From Metabacillus halosaccharovorans (GTDB lineage: Bacteria > Bacillota > Bacilli > Bacillales > Bacillaceae), in the NCBI RefSeq assembly GCF_002019635.1, contig NZ_KV917371.1, forward strand, positions 372,001-436,000: a DNA stretch of 64,000 nt. Direction: 5' to 3'. The notes under the pieces are model-generated. The model ran no database searches, was not told where the DNA came from, and saw only the letters and a list, made by a program, of their open reading frames with translations. Within the stretch, counting starts at the first letter, position 1, and each line of letters begins with the position of its first letter. Below are positions 8,656 through 17,958 of this stretch, one piece after another. The position numbers were made by a program, and so were the translations under genes.

Positions 8656-10006
8656 AAAGAAATCAGATCTTTTTATTAAAACACAGCACACTTTAACGAT
8701 TAAATACAGCTTATTGATTCTTCTGTTTTTATTTCTTTTTATTATACTACTTTATGCGATCGCTTATTTCTGGTTTACAGCTGCAGAGAAAAATGAACTA
8801 AGAGAAATGGCGTTAAACGAGGTAGAATCTGTTGAACATCTGTTAGACAAACCAAATGATCGCATGCGTGAACCACAGTTTTTAACGGTGAACAGTAATC
8901 AATTATTTTATTATGTGTTCAACACTAAAGGTGAACTGGTCATACAAAATGAACAATTGTCACTCTTTAAAAGTGATTTTTTAAATCTAGTTAATGATTG
9001 GACTCCGGAAAGAGAACAAATTCAAACAGCAGATATAAAAATCAATCATGATGTTATTTCTAAACACAAAAAAGGAGATCAATTCTCCACCTACGTTCCT
9101 AAGAATGAAAAAATAAAGGTGATGATGATTGCAGAACCAATATATGAGAGAAATCAGATTATCGGCTATCTCTATTTAGGAAGGGATATTACAGATTTAG
9201 CAGAGCTCTTACAAGGACTTTTTATTATCCTACTTGTATTGATCGTTCTATTTTCATGTATTGCTTATTACTTCAGCTTTGTCATGTCAAAGCGTGCAAT
9301 GGTTCCGATTCGCCATGCTTTTAAACGACAGCAGGACTTTGTCGCAGATGCATCACATGAACTAAGAACTCCTTTAAGTGTGATGCTGTCATCCATCGAA
9401 ATTCTCGAGATGGAAAAAGACCAATTGAGCCATATGCCAGCAAGAATGGTTGATAACGTAAAGGAAGAAGTAAAGCGTATGACCGGGTTAGTTGGAGATT
9501 TGCTGACTCTTGCCAGGTCTGATACAGATGATCCAAAACAAATGAGTTTTGAAAGGTTTGACCTGCAATCTGTTGCAGAAAAGACCATACTCTCGTTTGA
9601 ACCACATGCATTAGAAAAGAACATACAGCTTAACCTGGATGTGCAGTCTTCTATTACTGTATTTGGTCAAAAAGAGCGATTAACCCAGCTGCTGTACATA
9701 CTTCTTGATAATGCAACCAAGTACTCACCAGAAAATGGTTCTGTCAAGTTACATGTATGGAAAGAAAAAGATAATGTCTTTATTTCTGTATCTGATACTG
9801 GAATTGGTATCGCTCAAAAAGACCTTCCATATATATTTGAACGATTTTACCGTGTGGATCGGGCGCGTACCCGACAAAATGGAGGACATGGTCTTGGTCT
9901 TTCCATAGCAAAGTGGATTGTGGATCTTCATGGAGGGCAAATCAATGTGGAAAGCAAATTGAATAAGGGGACTACATTTATTGTAAAACTGCCTCCGAAA
10001 GGATGA
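8645..10006 (+). CDS. Sensor histidine kinase, partner of the upstream regulator
   Basis: A 453-residue membrane kinase. One helix near residues 20-45 and another near 185-207 bracket an extracytoplasmic sensor of about 135 residues. A short linker then leads to the H box FVADASHELRTPLSVMLSS near residue 230, the N box LLYILLDNATKYS, the G1 box DTGIGI, the F box YIFERFYRVD and the G2 box GHGLGLSIAKWI. The architecture is CiaH/YkoH-like. It starts at a TTG inside the end of the regulator gene, with AGGGGAG upstream. The stimulus is unknown; the neighbourhood suggests cell-envelope stress. Confidence 0.9.
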   Translation: MKRKKKSDLFIKTQHTLTIKYSLLILLFLFLFIILLYAIAYFWFTAAEKNELREMALNEVESVEHLLDKPNDRMREPQFLTVNSNQLFYYVFNTKGELVIQNEQLSLFKSDFLNLVNDWTPEREQIQTADIKINHDVISKHKKGDQFSTYVPKNEKIKVMMIAEPIYERNQIIGYLYLGRDITDLAELLQGLFIILLVLIVLFSCIAYYFSFVMSKRAMVPIRHAFKRQQDFVADASHELRTPLSVMLSSIEILEMEKDQLSHMPARMVDNVKEEVKRMTGLVGDLLTLARSDTDDPKQMSFERFDLQSVAEKTILSFEPHALEKNIQLNLDVQSSITVFGQKERLTQLLYILLDNATKYSPENGSVKLHVWKEKDNVFISVSDTGIGIAQKDLPYIFERFYRVDRARTRQNGGHGLGLSIAKWIVDLHGGQINVESKLNKGTTFIVKLPPKG

Positions 10007-10039
10007 CTTGTAGGGCAATTGGCTCTACAAGTTTTTTTA
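10006..10039 (+). terminator. Terminator of the two-component operon
   Basis: The stem ACTTGTAG / CTACAAGT starts at the last base of the kinase stop codon and is followed by seven T residues. Confidence 0.85.
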
Positions 10040-10248
10040 TTTAGCTGATTGTCCATTTATTTACGGTTTTTAAGATTATTTTTCATTCTTAGATTTTATT
10101 TTCGATTCCAACATTCGCCACCCTTTCTCCTACTATCAACTTACTTAAATATTTTTCGCTCTCCTCCTGTTTTTCACCGTCTTTTCACCAAACTCTATTA
10201 AATTAATATTCATAGAAAGGCAAAGCACCAAAGAGGAGGTGAAGAAAA

Positions 10249-10725
10249 ATGAAAAAAAGTCCTTTATTTTGGATTGTTGCTACGATTTTAGGGCTTGTTG
10301 CATTTACAATCGTTTTAAATATAATCGGACAATTGTTCATGCAACCATATATATTCTATAGCCGTGCTGGTGGGCTCCCCCATCATGATCTGAGAGTGAT
10401 AAACATTTCATTCCTGCCATTCTTATTTCATCTGGGATTAATCATCTTAGGTTGGTGGGTTTTGAAAAAGGCAAATGGGGAGTTTATTAAAAAGTGGGTT
10501 GGAATGATTCTCCTATCTATTGGAGCATTTTCAATCTTACCGCTTATCATTGCCATCCCAGTTGCTCTCATTGCCCTCTATGTCATCTCTAAAAGCAAAA
10601 AACAATCAAAAAGTGAGTTAATGATCAATGAACCAATCATTATATCAACTCCGTCTTATAACCAAAACACACATCACATTCTAGACGAATGGGAACGTAA
10701 AACATTAAAGGAGGAAACAAAATAA
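10249..10725 (+). CDS. LiaI-like small membrane protein
   Basis: A 158-residue integral membrane protein with three to four predicted helices (residues about 6-30, 50-72, 80-115) and a polar tail. It has no recognisable catalytic motif. A strong GGAGGTG lies 7 nt before the ATG. Its stop codon overlaps the start codon of the following pspA-like gene (TAATG), the arrangement of a phage-shock/Lia-type membrane anchor with its PspA partner. The assignment rests on this context more than on sequence. In that model the protein would recruit the PspA homologue to the membrane under envelope stress. The upstream interval 10040-10248 holds the presumed promoter but no clear operator. Confidence 0.6.
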   Translation: MKKSPLFWIVATILGLVAFTIVLNIIGQLFMQPYIFYSRAGGLPHHDLRVINISFLPFLFHLGLIILGWWVLKKANGEFIKKWVGMILLSIGAFSILPLIIAIPVALIALYVISKSKKQSKSELMINEPIIISTPSYNQNTHHILDEWERKTLKEETK

Positions 10726-11343
10726 TGGGTATTTTTAAACGAGTTAAAACAATTTCATTAGCGAATATGAATCATTCCTTAGACAACTATGAGGATCCAA
10801 TCAAAATGGCCAAGCAATACATTAGAGATCTTGAATTCGAAATTGAAAAAGCAAAAGCATGAAGGATTAATGCGTCAAGTAAAGATGACAATTGAAGATA
10901 GAAAAAAACAACAGCAGTTAGCTCTGGATAAAAGTAAAGATGAAATGGCAAAGCTCGCGATTCAAGAACGACTTGAACACGAAAAACAACTCACTCTCTT
11001 AGAAGAACAATACACTGTCATCCAGAACCAAACAAAAGCATTAAAAGACCAATTGGCAAAACTAAAAGATATTCATGCAGACTTACAAAATCCCAAATCA
11101 CTTCTTGTCTCAAGAGCAAATGTAGCAGGAACAACAAATACAATGAACAACACCTTATTTTCCACACAATCGGAAAGTATTAAAAATGGTTTTACCAGGA
11201 TGGAAGATAAAGTATTGCGGCTTGAAGCACAAGCAACTGCTCATGAATACTTCAATGAAAAAGTATACAAAAATGACAAAACATATTCGATTGATGTAGA
11301 AGAAGAATTTTTAAAAGCAAAAGAAGTATATGGAAAAAATTAG
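10725..11343 (+). pseudogene. PspA/IM30-family protein gene, frameshifted
   Basis: PspA/LiaH proteins form coiled-coil scaffolds that protect the membrane. The frame from ATG 10725 (AAAGGAGG upstream) encodes the typical N-terminus MGIFKRVKTISLANMN through EIEKAKA, 45 codons, and then reaches TGA at 10860. The rest of the coiled coil (RQVKMTIEDRKKQQQ to the C-terminus) continues in another frame to 11343. Compared with LiaH/PspA about ten residues are missing at the junction, which suggests a small deletion of about 29 or 32 nt rather than a one-base error. A reinitiation ATG at 10870, with AAGG just upstream, could still make a fragment lacking the membrane-binding N-terminal helix. Confidence 0.75.
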
Positions 11344-11347
11344 TAAT

Positions 11348-11376
11348 AAAGGGTCTTCCACTAGGAAGACCCTTTT
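11348..11376 (+). terminator. Terminator after the pspA-like gene
   Basis: AAAGGGTCTTCC, loop ACTA, GGAAGACCCTTTT: a 12-bp stem followed by TTTTC. Confidence 0.85.
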
Positions 11377-11452
11377 CTGCATTTACAGGCATGTCTCTCA
11401 CTTCTGTTGCTTATACATGAAGTATGACCGATATTTATAGGAGAGTGAGAGA

Positions 11453-11767
11453 ATGCGAACCTTTATACCTTATCTTTCTATTTTGTTCTTTTTATCCATT
11501 TTAATGGGGTGTGCCAGCACTGGAGTTCACGAAAACACTGCATCAGCAAAAGAAGATTCTATAAAAGTGAACGCCATCTATATTGGATTAATAGATTCAC
11601 ATTCAATTGAAGTCATCATTGACCAAACACCAACGGCACTACAAATATCTGAAGATCAATATAAAACATTGGAATCAATCCCGACAAACACACCCGTTAC
11701 CATCACATACACCTTTCAAAAAAGCACCTCGCAGAGCATTTTAGAGGACATTGAAATATCTGAATAA
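11453..11767 (+). CDS. Small lipoprotein of unknown function
   Basis: A 104-residue protein with a lipoprotein signal peptide: charged start, a hydrophobic core of about 15 residues and the lipobox LMGC near residue 19. The mature part (about 85 residues) looks like a single small beta-rich domain containing IYIGLIDSHSIEVIIDQTPTA and TPVTITYTFQKS. I do not recognise the family. GGAGAG lies 7-8 nt before the ATG. The gene is monocistronic between two terminators. Membrane anchoring on the outer face is the only firm prediction. Confidence 0.7.
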   Translation: MRTFIPYLSILFFLSILMGCASTGVHENTASAKEDSIKVNAIYIGLIDSHSIEVIIDQTPTALQISEDQYKTLESIPTNTPVTITYTFQKSTSQSILEDIEISE

Positions 11768-11768
11768 A

Positions 11769-11809
11769 AAAAGAGGGTCGTTTCCATACTAAAGAAACGT
11801 CCCTCTTTT
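11769..11809. terminator. Bidirectional terminator between convergent genes
   Basis: AAAAGAGGGTCGTTTC / GAAACGTCCCTCTTTT with one internal mismatch. It separates the lipoprotein gene from the convergent DUF3817 gene. Confidence 0.85.
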
Positions 11810-11813
11810 CACT

Positions 11814-12104
11814 TTACCTCTTTGTTTTCAACTGTTTGTCCAGATAAAAGGTTCCGAATGGAATAAATGCTAAAAACACCGCCCATATCGCCCATAGAAA
11901 AGAATAACGTTTTCTAAAAAGGACAAAGGCAACCATGATCACGTAAGCCACAAAAAGAAATCCATGCATTGCCCCAGTCAGGGAAACAGCTGAAGGAAAA
12001 TCCCCAAAATACTTTAATGGCATCGCAATCAGTAATAAAACCAAATATGAAATTCCTTCTAAGTTTCCTGTGAATCGAAGTATTCCAACCGATGTATTGA
12101 ACAT
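11814..12104 (-). CDS. DUF3817 integral membrane protein (YdzA-like)
   Basis: A 96-residue protein with three hydrophobic segments and the DUF3817 hallmarks LEGISYLVLLLIAMPLKY near residue 15 and an MHGFLF segment near residue 46. B. subtilis YdzA has the same length and pattern. The function is unknown in this family. The ATG at 12104 has a GGAGTGAG-like ribosome site 6-7 nt upstream. It appears monocistronic. Confidence 0.8.
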   Translation of the reverse strand: MFNTSVGILRFTGNLEGISYLVLLLIAMPLKYFGDFPSAVSLTGAMHGFLFVAYVIMVAFVLFRKRYSFLWAIWAVFLAFIPFGTFYLDKQLKTKR

Positions 12105-12252
12105 CTTCTCACTCCATTTTCAATATCAATACATCTATTATACTAGCTGTTCCTCTCCGTTGAAAACGATTTCTATAATCATTCATCATAATGTTACTTT
12201 GGGGATAAGTGAATGATTTAATTTCCATACTATAAACGGAGGTGTGTTTTCT

Positions 12253-12492
12253 ATGGAATTTTTACATAAATATGGCGTTGAACGTCAAAAAGATGGAGTC
12301 ATTCTTACTCTATATGTATCTGATTTTGATACTGAATTTGCCGACGAATTGGGAACAGAAATAACATCAACTCATCAAGATTCTGTCTGTGAATATGCTG
12401 CTAAGAGATTTCCACATTTAAAGATTAAAGCGGTACAAATTGTATGCGGAGGTATTTCCATGGGAATATGCAAATCAAAAAAGGGGCGATAA
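12253..12492 (+). CDS. Small protein of unknown function
   Basis: A 79-residue protein starting at ATG 12253, with GGAGGT 9 nt upstream; the in-frame GTG at 12244 overlaps that ribosome site and is less likely. The N-terminal half reads like one small alpha/beta domain (HKYGVERQKDGVILTLYVSDFDTEFADELG), followed by a helix (CEYAAKRFPHLKIKAVQIV) and a glycine-rich hydrophobic stretch. I have the impression of a family of short Bacillus proteins with HKYG...VTLYL N-termini but cannot name it. A strong terminator follows immediately. Confidence 0.65.
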   Translation: MEFLHKYGVERQKDGVILTLYVSDFDTEFADELGTEITSTHQDSVCEYAAKRFPHLKIKAVQIVCGGISMGICKSKKGR

Positions 12493-12502
12493 AACGCCCC
12501 TT
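12481..12502 (+). terminator. Terminator of the 79-residue protein gene
   Basis: AAGGGGCG, loop ATAAAA, CGCCCCTT overlaps the stop codon and is followed by TCATAAAA. Confidence 0.75.
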
Positions 12503-12512
12503 TCATAAAAAA

Positions 12513-12668
12513 TTAATACCAGCCATATCCAGAACCATAACCAGATCCATAACCAGATCCATAACCACCTGAGAAAGCACCTGCTCCTACAATAATTAAT
12601 AGGATAAATAATACGACTATTAAAGCAAAGCCGCTACCGTACCCTGCTCCACCGCAATTTTCACTCAT
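12513..12668 (-). CDS. YjcZ-family small sporulation protein
   Basis: A 51-residue protein: MSENCGGAGYGSGFALIVV, a hydrophobic helix (LFILLIIVGAGAF), then four GYGS-type repeats ending in GYGWY. The hydrophobic core FALIVVLFILLIIVG is the YjcZ family signature; such proteins are often annotated as sporulation proteins. GGAGGT lies 7 nt before the ATG. The repeats at DNA level (ATAACCAGATCC) are nearly identical, so the copy number could vary. It is probably membrane-associated; the role is unknown. Confidence 0.88.
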   Translation of the reverse strand: MSENCGGAGYGSGFALIVVLFILLIIVGAGAFSGGYGSGYGSGYGSGYGWY

Positions 12669-12751
12669 TACTTTCACCTCCAAGATCAACTACCTTATTA
12701 CTGTATGTAAACCTTGAGAAAGTGATATAGGCCATTTATTTAATACATGGT

Positions 12752-14788
12752 TTATTCCTTTATTTTAAATTTATTTATTGTCTTCTCTAATTCAATAATT
12801 GTTTGTGAAAGAGAAGAAGCCAAGTCACCTAGCTCTTCAGCTGCTGCTGCTTGCTCCTCTGTTGTCGCCGTTACTTCCTGAGTAGTAGCCGATGAAACTT
12901 CTGCAACATCCACCATCTCATTAATTGCATGTTCGACTTTTTCTTTATTTAAATTAATCTTACCGATTGAGGCTTCAATATAATCAATTTCATGAATAAT
13001 CGAATTGGTTCCTTCTAAAATATTTTCAAATGCTTGTTGAGTATCGTGAATGGATGATGATTGATCTTTAAAAAGAGCGATCGTTGTTTTAACTAGCTCA
13101 ACTGATTTTTTTGTTTGAGATAAGATACTGGCAATGACCGTCTCAATTCTCAGCGATGAGCTCTTCGTTTGGTCAGCAAGCTTGCGTATTTCTTTTGCTA
13201 CGACGGCAAAACCTCTGCCTGCAGCTCCTGCTCTTGCCGCTTCAATGCTTGCATTTAGTGATAACAAATTCGTTTCTTCACTAACACCTTTTATTATGTT
13301 TACAATATCTTTTATTTGCTCAATTTCTACATTTAATTGGTCCATTGTTGAATCAACTTGACCAATGTTTGTTCCCATCTCTTTGTTCTTTTCGGTTAAT
13401 TCCTTGATTGTCTCGATTGATTGACTACTTAACTTTTTCGATGTCTCCGTTATAGCTGATACCTTGACCATATTACCGGCTACTTCATTAATTTCACTTG
13501 ACAGCTCCTTCATTTCACGGTTCGTTCTTTCAGAATAATCAACCTGACTAACAGCACCTTTTGCCACCTCATCGATAGCGCTCGCAATTTGATCTGTTGC
13601 ACTAGCGGATTCAGCCGATATTCTCTTAAGATCATTAGCACTGTTCACGGCAGATGTAGAAGCCTTTTTATTTTCCCGAATCATCAAGGTCATATTATCA
13701 ATCATATGATTAAAGCTGTTTCCCAGCTGCCCTACTTCATTCTTATAAAGATAATTAGCTCTGTGGGTCAAATCCCCTTTTTCTGCTTCTTTCATAATGG
13801 CGACAATTTTATTAATTGGTTTCGTCATACTTCTCGCCAAGAAAATACTTACAACCACTGACAGCAAAACAAAGCCCAGAATAATTAAATAAACGAGGTA
13901 AATAACGTTTTGAATTTCCTTCATTAAATAGGACTTTGAGGTCGAAACAGCCACCTTCCATCCATTCTCAGTTTCTTTTTCAGAAACAAGGTTATCTGCT
14001 GTATTTTTATGGTCTTCAAACTTTGACCCGACTAATTCTGGTTTATTACTAGAAATGATGACTCCATCTTCATTGTAGATCGAAATTTCTCTTGCTGTAT
14101 TGTCTTGTCCATTTTCATAAACTTCTTGAAAAACTTCTCCGTTTGCTACAAGAATAATGGTACCAATTCGGTCAAATTTCCGGAACAAATAGACACTTTC
14201 ATAATTGTTCTCAATACCTGTCTTCCATGTGGTCACACTTTTTGAATCTTCAACTTCCTTTGCATAAGGAGAAGAATTGAAATTACCTAAGGAAAAATCC
14301 TCCAGATTCTGTTCCCCATATACAGTATCCTCTCTATTCACAAAAAACATCGCTTTTGCATTTTTATTTGAAAAAGTAATGCTAGAGAAGAATTCTGAAG
14401 CTGTTCGCTCCTTTGTTATCTTTTCAAATTCTGATAACCCCTCATTGGTTCTTAATGTGTCCATCAGTTCCATATTTGAAAAAGGTACTAACGATAGATT
14501 ATCAAGCTCTCTTAATGCATTGTTTACATTTTTTGTTACTTGAACATTAATATCTTCATTCATTGTTGATACTTTATTTTCAATTGTATTCATTGACACA
14601 AAATACACGACATTACCAATGATAATACTAGGAATAAGCGTAAATAAAAGCAAAAACAGAATAATTTTTGACTTAAGCGTCATTGCTTCAACATATCTTG
14701 GTACTTTTAACTTTACCTTTCTCCTTTTCTTTTGAGATTCCACAGTATTTGGAACTCTTTTTTTCCGTTCTTTCAAACGTTTCTTCAT
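12752..14788 (-). CDS. Methyl-accepting chemotaxis protein (Cache type)
   Basis: A 678-residue transmembrane chemoreceptor that passes ligand signals to CheA/CheW. After a lysine/arginine-rich N-terminus a helix lies near residues 45-68. An extracellular Cache-like sensor of about 220 residues follows, then a second helix near 295-315 and a HAMP domain ([14 protein letters not shown]...[14 protein letters not shown]). The long cytoplasmic coiled coil has the hairpin tip [20 protein letters not shown] followed by [16 protein letters not shown]. Helical segments near the C-terminus contain the probable methylation sites. GAGGGGGATGGG lies before the ATG. It is divergent from the second receptor gene. 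No strong SigD promoter was seen on this strand. Confidence 0.93.
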   Translation of the reverse strand: MKKRLKERKKRVPNTVESQKKRRKVKLKVPRYVEAMTLKSKIILFLLLFTLIPSIIIGNVVYFVSMNTIENKVSTMNEDINVQVTKNVNNALRELDNLSLVPFSNMELMDTLRTNEGLSEFEKITKERTASEFFSSITFSNKNAKAMFFVNREDTVYGEQNLEDFSLGNFNSSPYAKEVEDSKSVTTWKTGIENNYESVYLFRKFDRIGTIILVANGEVFQEVYENGQDNTAREISIYNEDGVIISSNKPELVGSKFEDHKNTADNLVSEKETENGWKVAVSTSKSYLMKEIQNVIYLVYLIILGFVLLSVVVSIFLARSMTKPINKIVAIMKEAEKGDLTHRANYLYKNEVGQLGNSFNHMIDNMTLMIRENKKASTSAVNSANDLKRISAESASATDQIASAIDEVAKGAVSQVDYSERTNREMKELSSEINEVAGNMVKVSAITETSKKLSSQSIETIKELTEKNKEMGTNIGQVDSTMDQLNVEIEQIKDIVNIIKGVSEETNLLSLNASIEAARAGAAGRGFAVVAKEIRKLADQTKSSSLRIETVIASILSQTKKSVELVKTTIALFKDQSSSIHDTQQAFENILEGTNSIIHEIDYIEASIGKINLNKEKVEHAINEMVDVAEVSSATTQEVTATTEEQAAAAEELGDLASSLSQTIIELEKTINKFKIKE

Positions 14789-15005
14789 CGTCCCATCCCC
14801 CTCTTTAAAATAACAATAAGTTGTTTTCTCTATCTATCCCTACTTAGTTGTTTTATCTTCCCAATGTATTCGCTTTCAATTATACTATATTTTCGACCAA
14901 ATTCTTCATAATATTTTAATATTTTCAAAGAAACTAGGAAATTTTTCACTTATTATTTTCATAAAATTACCAGTACTATTAGTTCATAATTCCTATGAAT
15001 TCCAT

Positions 15006-15032
15006 TAAACAATAATCGACTTTTGTCGATAT
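15006..15032 (+). promoter_or_regulatory. SigD-type promoter of the receptor/binding-protein operon
   Basis: TAAA, a 15-nt spacer, then GTCGATAT matches the SigD (sigma-28) consensus TAAA-N15-GCCGATAT with one mismatch. It lies 33 bp upstream of the ribosome site of the chemoreceptor gene, a class usually controlled by SigD. Confidence 0.75.
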
Positions 15033-15078
15033 TAAAAGAAATATGATAGATAGATGTTATTTTTGGAGGGATCTCTCG

Positions 15079-16788
15079 TTGTTAAATCATTTACGATGGA
15101 AAAACACAAAAATTGGTGGTAAATACTTTTATGTCTTTCTCGTTGTGACCATTACATTTTTAGTTTCCGTTCTTATTACGTATAGCTTACTCATGCAAAC
15201 AAATCAGAAAATTAAACACTCATTAGTAAAAAATGAAGTGGCACTTTATAGTGCAGACATAGTTTCCTTATATCACGAAAAGTACAATCAAATACCAGAA
15301 TACCTTTTATTGGCTGAAGATGAAAAACTTCTTGAGTATTTAGAAGATAGTCGTAAATTCATCGGAATTGCCAAAAATTTGAAAATCCAATTAGAAAACG
15401 AAGAACAAATTCAGATTTTCAATAAAATCATTGAAAACAACCATAAACTAGATCAATATTTCTTCAGCACAATCGTTCCAAATGTTCAACAAATTAATAC
15501 AGAAGAGTTTAAAAGATTACAAGAAGAAGCCAGTGCATTAAAGTTGGAAACAAGTCAATTAAGTGAAAAACTAAAATCAATGGCTACAGATTCAAATCGA
15601 GCAGCGTTAACAGAATCACAAAATAATATTGGACAAACGATCAATCTACTTATTATTTCTGTTGTTATAGCACTTATTGTCTCAACGGTTCTTCTTGTTC
15701 TAATCAGCAGAAGGATTTCCGCCAATTTAAACAAGCTAGTGTCAACAAGTGAGGAAATCGCAAATGGAAATCTTAATTTCGAATCTCTAAAAAGCAATGG
15801 AAATGATGAGATAGGACAATTATCAAAATCTATTAATCATATGGGAGCTCGTTTACGAGAAATGATCGTGGAAGTTTCACATATTGCAACAGATGTTGAT
15901 CAGCAAAGTTCTGCATTTGCAGTATCTGCTTCAGAACTAAAACAAGGAAGCTCACAGGTCGCCAATACTATTGAAGAATTATCTTCAGGCGTGAATAGTC
16001 AGGCAGATGAGGTATCAGAAATCTCTGAACATATTAAGGAATTTAGTCAAAAATTAATTGATGGAAATCAGGACGGTCAAAAATTAGTTCAATTTTCCAA
16101 TGAAGTTCTTGCTGTATCTATAAATGGTGACAACCAAATGAAAAATTCTTTGGAACAGATGGACATGATCTATAAGATTGTTGAACTCTCTGTTGAAAAA
16201 GTAAAAAGTCTTGAAACAAAAACACAATCAATTACTGAACTTGTTACTGTTATTAAATCGATCGCAGAACAAACGAATCTTCTTGCATTAAATGCCTCCA
16301 TAGAAGCAGCAAGAGCCGGGGAAAGCGGGAAAGGCTTTGCGGTTGTGGCATCGGAAGTGAAGAAACTAGCAAATGAAGTGACAGCTTCCATTGAAAACAT
16401 TACAAATATTGTAACAAGCATCAAAGAAGAAACTAGCTCCATGTCACACGAGCTAAATAATGGCTTCCAAAAAGTAAATGAAGGAACAAAGCAGATCCAA
16501 TTATCCGGTCAGTATTTTTCTGATATTAAAGATAAGGTAACAGAAATGGCAAACCGGGTAAAAAATATCTCAACTGCCTTCCAGTATTTTGAACAAACAA
16601 GCCAGGAAATTAATCAATCAGTTGAGCAAATTGCTGCTATTTCAGAAGAATCAGCTGCTGGCTCTGAAGAAATTTCTGCTGCAGTATATGAGCAAACACA
16701 ATCGATTGACTCGATTTCCACAAGCGCAAATACTCTTTCTCAAATGGTTGAGCGCATGAACGGGATGATCAGGAAATTCAAAGTGTAA
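15079..16788 (+). CDS. Methyl-accepting chemotaxis protein (helical-bundle sensor)
   Basis: A 569-residue chemoreceptor. Helix 1 lies near residues 15-38 and helix 2 near 190-212; between them is an all-helical periplasmic-type sensor of about 150 residues (4HB-like). A HAMP domain ([20 protein letters not shown]) follows, then the signalling coiled coil with hairpin tip [20 protein letters not shown] and [16 protein letters not shown]. The start is a TTG at 15079, with GGAGGG 8 nt upstream, rather than the ATG at 15043, which has no ribosome site. The gene is followed after 25 bp by a sugar-binding lipoprotein gene, so this receptor may read the state of that protein. Confidence 0.93.
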   Translation: MLNHLRWKNTKIGGKYFYVFLVVTITFLVSVLITYSLLMQTNQKIKHSLVKNEVALYSADIVSLYHEKYNQIPEYLLLAEDEKLLEYLEDSRKFIGIAKNLKIQLENEEQIQIFNKIIENNHKLDQYFFSTIVPNVQQINTEEFKRLQEEASALKLETSQLSEKLKSMATDSNRAALTESQNNIGQTINLLIISVVIALIVSTVLLVLISRRISANLNKLVSTSEEIANGNLNFESLKSNGNDEIGQLSKSINHMGARLREMIVEVSHIATDVDQQSSAFAVSASELKQGSSQVANTIEELSSGVNSQADEVSEISEHIKEFSQKLIDGNQDGQKLVQFSNEVLAVSINGDNQMKNSLEQMDMIYKIVELSVEKVKSLETKTQSITELVTVIKSIAEQTNLLALNASIEAARAGESGKGFAVVASEVKKLANEVTASIENITNIVTSIKEETSSMSHELNNGFQKVNEGTKQIQLSGQYFSDIKDKVTEMANRVKNISTAFQYFEQTSQEINQSVEQIAAISEESAAGSEEISAAVYEQTQSIDSISTSANTLSQMVERMNGMIRKFKV

Positions 16789-16813
16789 GACATAAAGTTG
16801 GAGGGAAAAACTA

Positions 16814-17872
16814 GTGACTGTATTATACAAAAAAGCGATGATAGGTTTATTGCTTTCTATAGTAGCTCTTGTTGGCACCGCTTGTTCAACGACAGAAACG
16901 AGCAGCAAACAAGCTTCAGTAAAATTAATTCAAGATGAATCTGTTCCATACATTGGTTTTTTATTGGATACACTTGAAGAAGAAAGATGGTACAAAGACA
17001 AGCAACTGTTTGAAGATCATGTAAAATCGTTAGGCGGACAAGTCAAAACGTTAGCAGCAAACGGCTCGGATGCTGTTCAGCTTGTGCAAGCACAATTATT
17101 AATCGAAGAAGGTGTGGATGTTCTTGTTGTTGTTCCACATAATGCTGAAGAAGGAGCAAAGATTGTAGAATTAGCTCATAAACATAAGGTCAAAGTCATC
17201 TCCTACGACCGCCTTATCACAAAAAGTGATCTAGATTACTATATTTCATTTGATAACAAAAAGGTCGGTGTCCTGCAGGCAACTGAAATTGTTAAAAACA
17301 CACCTAAAGGAAACTTTGTTTATATTGGTGGAGCAGAAACCGATAATAATGCGGTACTGTTTAGAGATGGTGCATTAAGTGTTCTTCAACCACTGATTGA
17401 TAAAGGTGACATTACCTTATTGGCAGATCAATATACAGAAGAATGGAACCCTAAGAACGCCGAGAATAATATGAAAGCAATTTTAACAAAATCGAATAAC
17501 AAAGTCGATGCAGTCGTTGCAGCCAATGATGGTACTGCAGGTGGAGTAATTAATGCCCTATCTGACGTTGGATTAGCAGGTAAAGTTCCTGTTTCCGGAC
17601 AAGATGCCGAGCTCGACGGAGTGAAAAGACTTGTCGCAGGAACCCAAACCATGACTGTCTATAAACCGATTCCTGTAATTGCCACACAAGCAGCAGAAAT
17701 GGCTTACCATGTAGCAAAAGATAAACCAATTACCACAGATACAACGATTAATAATCAAAAAATTGATGTACCTACCATCCTTCTTGAACCTATGCCTGTC
17801 ACAAAGGAAACGATTAAATCAACAATTGTGAAGGATGGGTATTTAACAGAGGAAGAGATTTATAGGAAATAA
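16814..17872 (+). CDS. Sugar-binding lipoprotein (XylF/RbsB type), no transporter partner
   Basis: A 352-residue periplasmic-binding-protein-type lipoprotein: signal peptide with lipobox GTAC near residue 24, then two Rossmann-like lobes. Family features include IEEGVDVLVVVPHNAEEGAKIV near residue 100, VKVISYDRLI near residue 130, GNFVYIGGAETDNNA near residue 170, VDAVVAANDGTAGGVI near residue 235 and SGQDAELDGVKRL near residue 260. These resemble D-xylose-binding XylF. A GTG start has GGAGGG 8 nt upstream. No permease or ATPase gene is adjacent. The only operon partner is the chemoreceptor, so a role as a chemotactic sugar receptor is likelier than transport (inference). Confidence 0.85.
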   Translation: MTVLYKKAMIGLLLSIVALVGTACSTTETSSKQASVKLIQDESVPYIGFLLDTLEEERWYKDKQLFEDHVKSLGGQVKTLAANGSDAVQLVQAQLLIEEGVDVLVVVPHNAEEGAKIVELAHKHKVKVISYDRLITKSDLDYYISFDNKKVGVLQATEIVKNTPKGNFVYIGGAETDNNAVLFRDGALSVLQPLIDKGDITLLADQYTEEWNPKNAENNMKAILTKSNNKVDAVVAANDGTAGGVINALSDVGLAGKVPVSGQDAELDGVKRLVAGTQTMTVYKPIPVIATQAAEMAYHVAKDKPITTDTTINNQKIDVPTILLEPMPVTKETIKSTIVKDGYLTEEEIYRK

Positions 17873-17908
17873 GATTTACCAATGGAGAAACACACCTTGG
17901 CATTTTTA

Positions 17909-17952
17909 AAAAAAAGATGAACTCTAAACCAATCCAGAGTTCATCTTTTTTT
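17909..17952. terminator. Bidirectional terminator after the binding-protein gene
   Basis: A 17-bp stem AAAAAAAGATGAACTCT / AGAGTTCATCTTTTTTT serves the convergent binding-protein and vWA genes. Confidence 0.88.
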
Positions 17953-17958
17953 ATTTAC

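Noticed and set aside
10845-10865. Programmed ribosomal frameshift in the pspA-like gene
   Set aside because: No slippery heptamer is in phase, and residues are missing compared with the family, so mutation is more likely.
14789-14960. SigD promoter for the first chemoreceptor (TAAA...GTCGAAAA on the minus strand)
   Set aside because: The spacer and -10 element deviate too much from the consensus.
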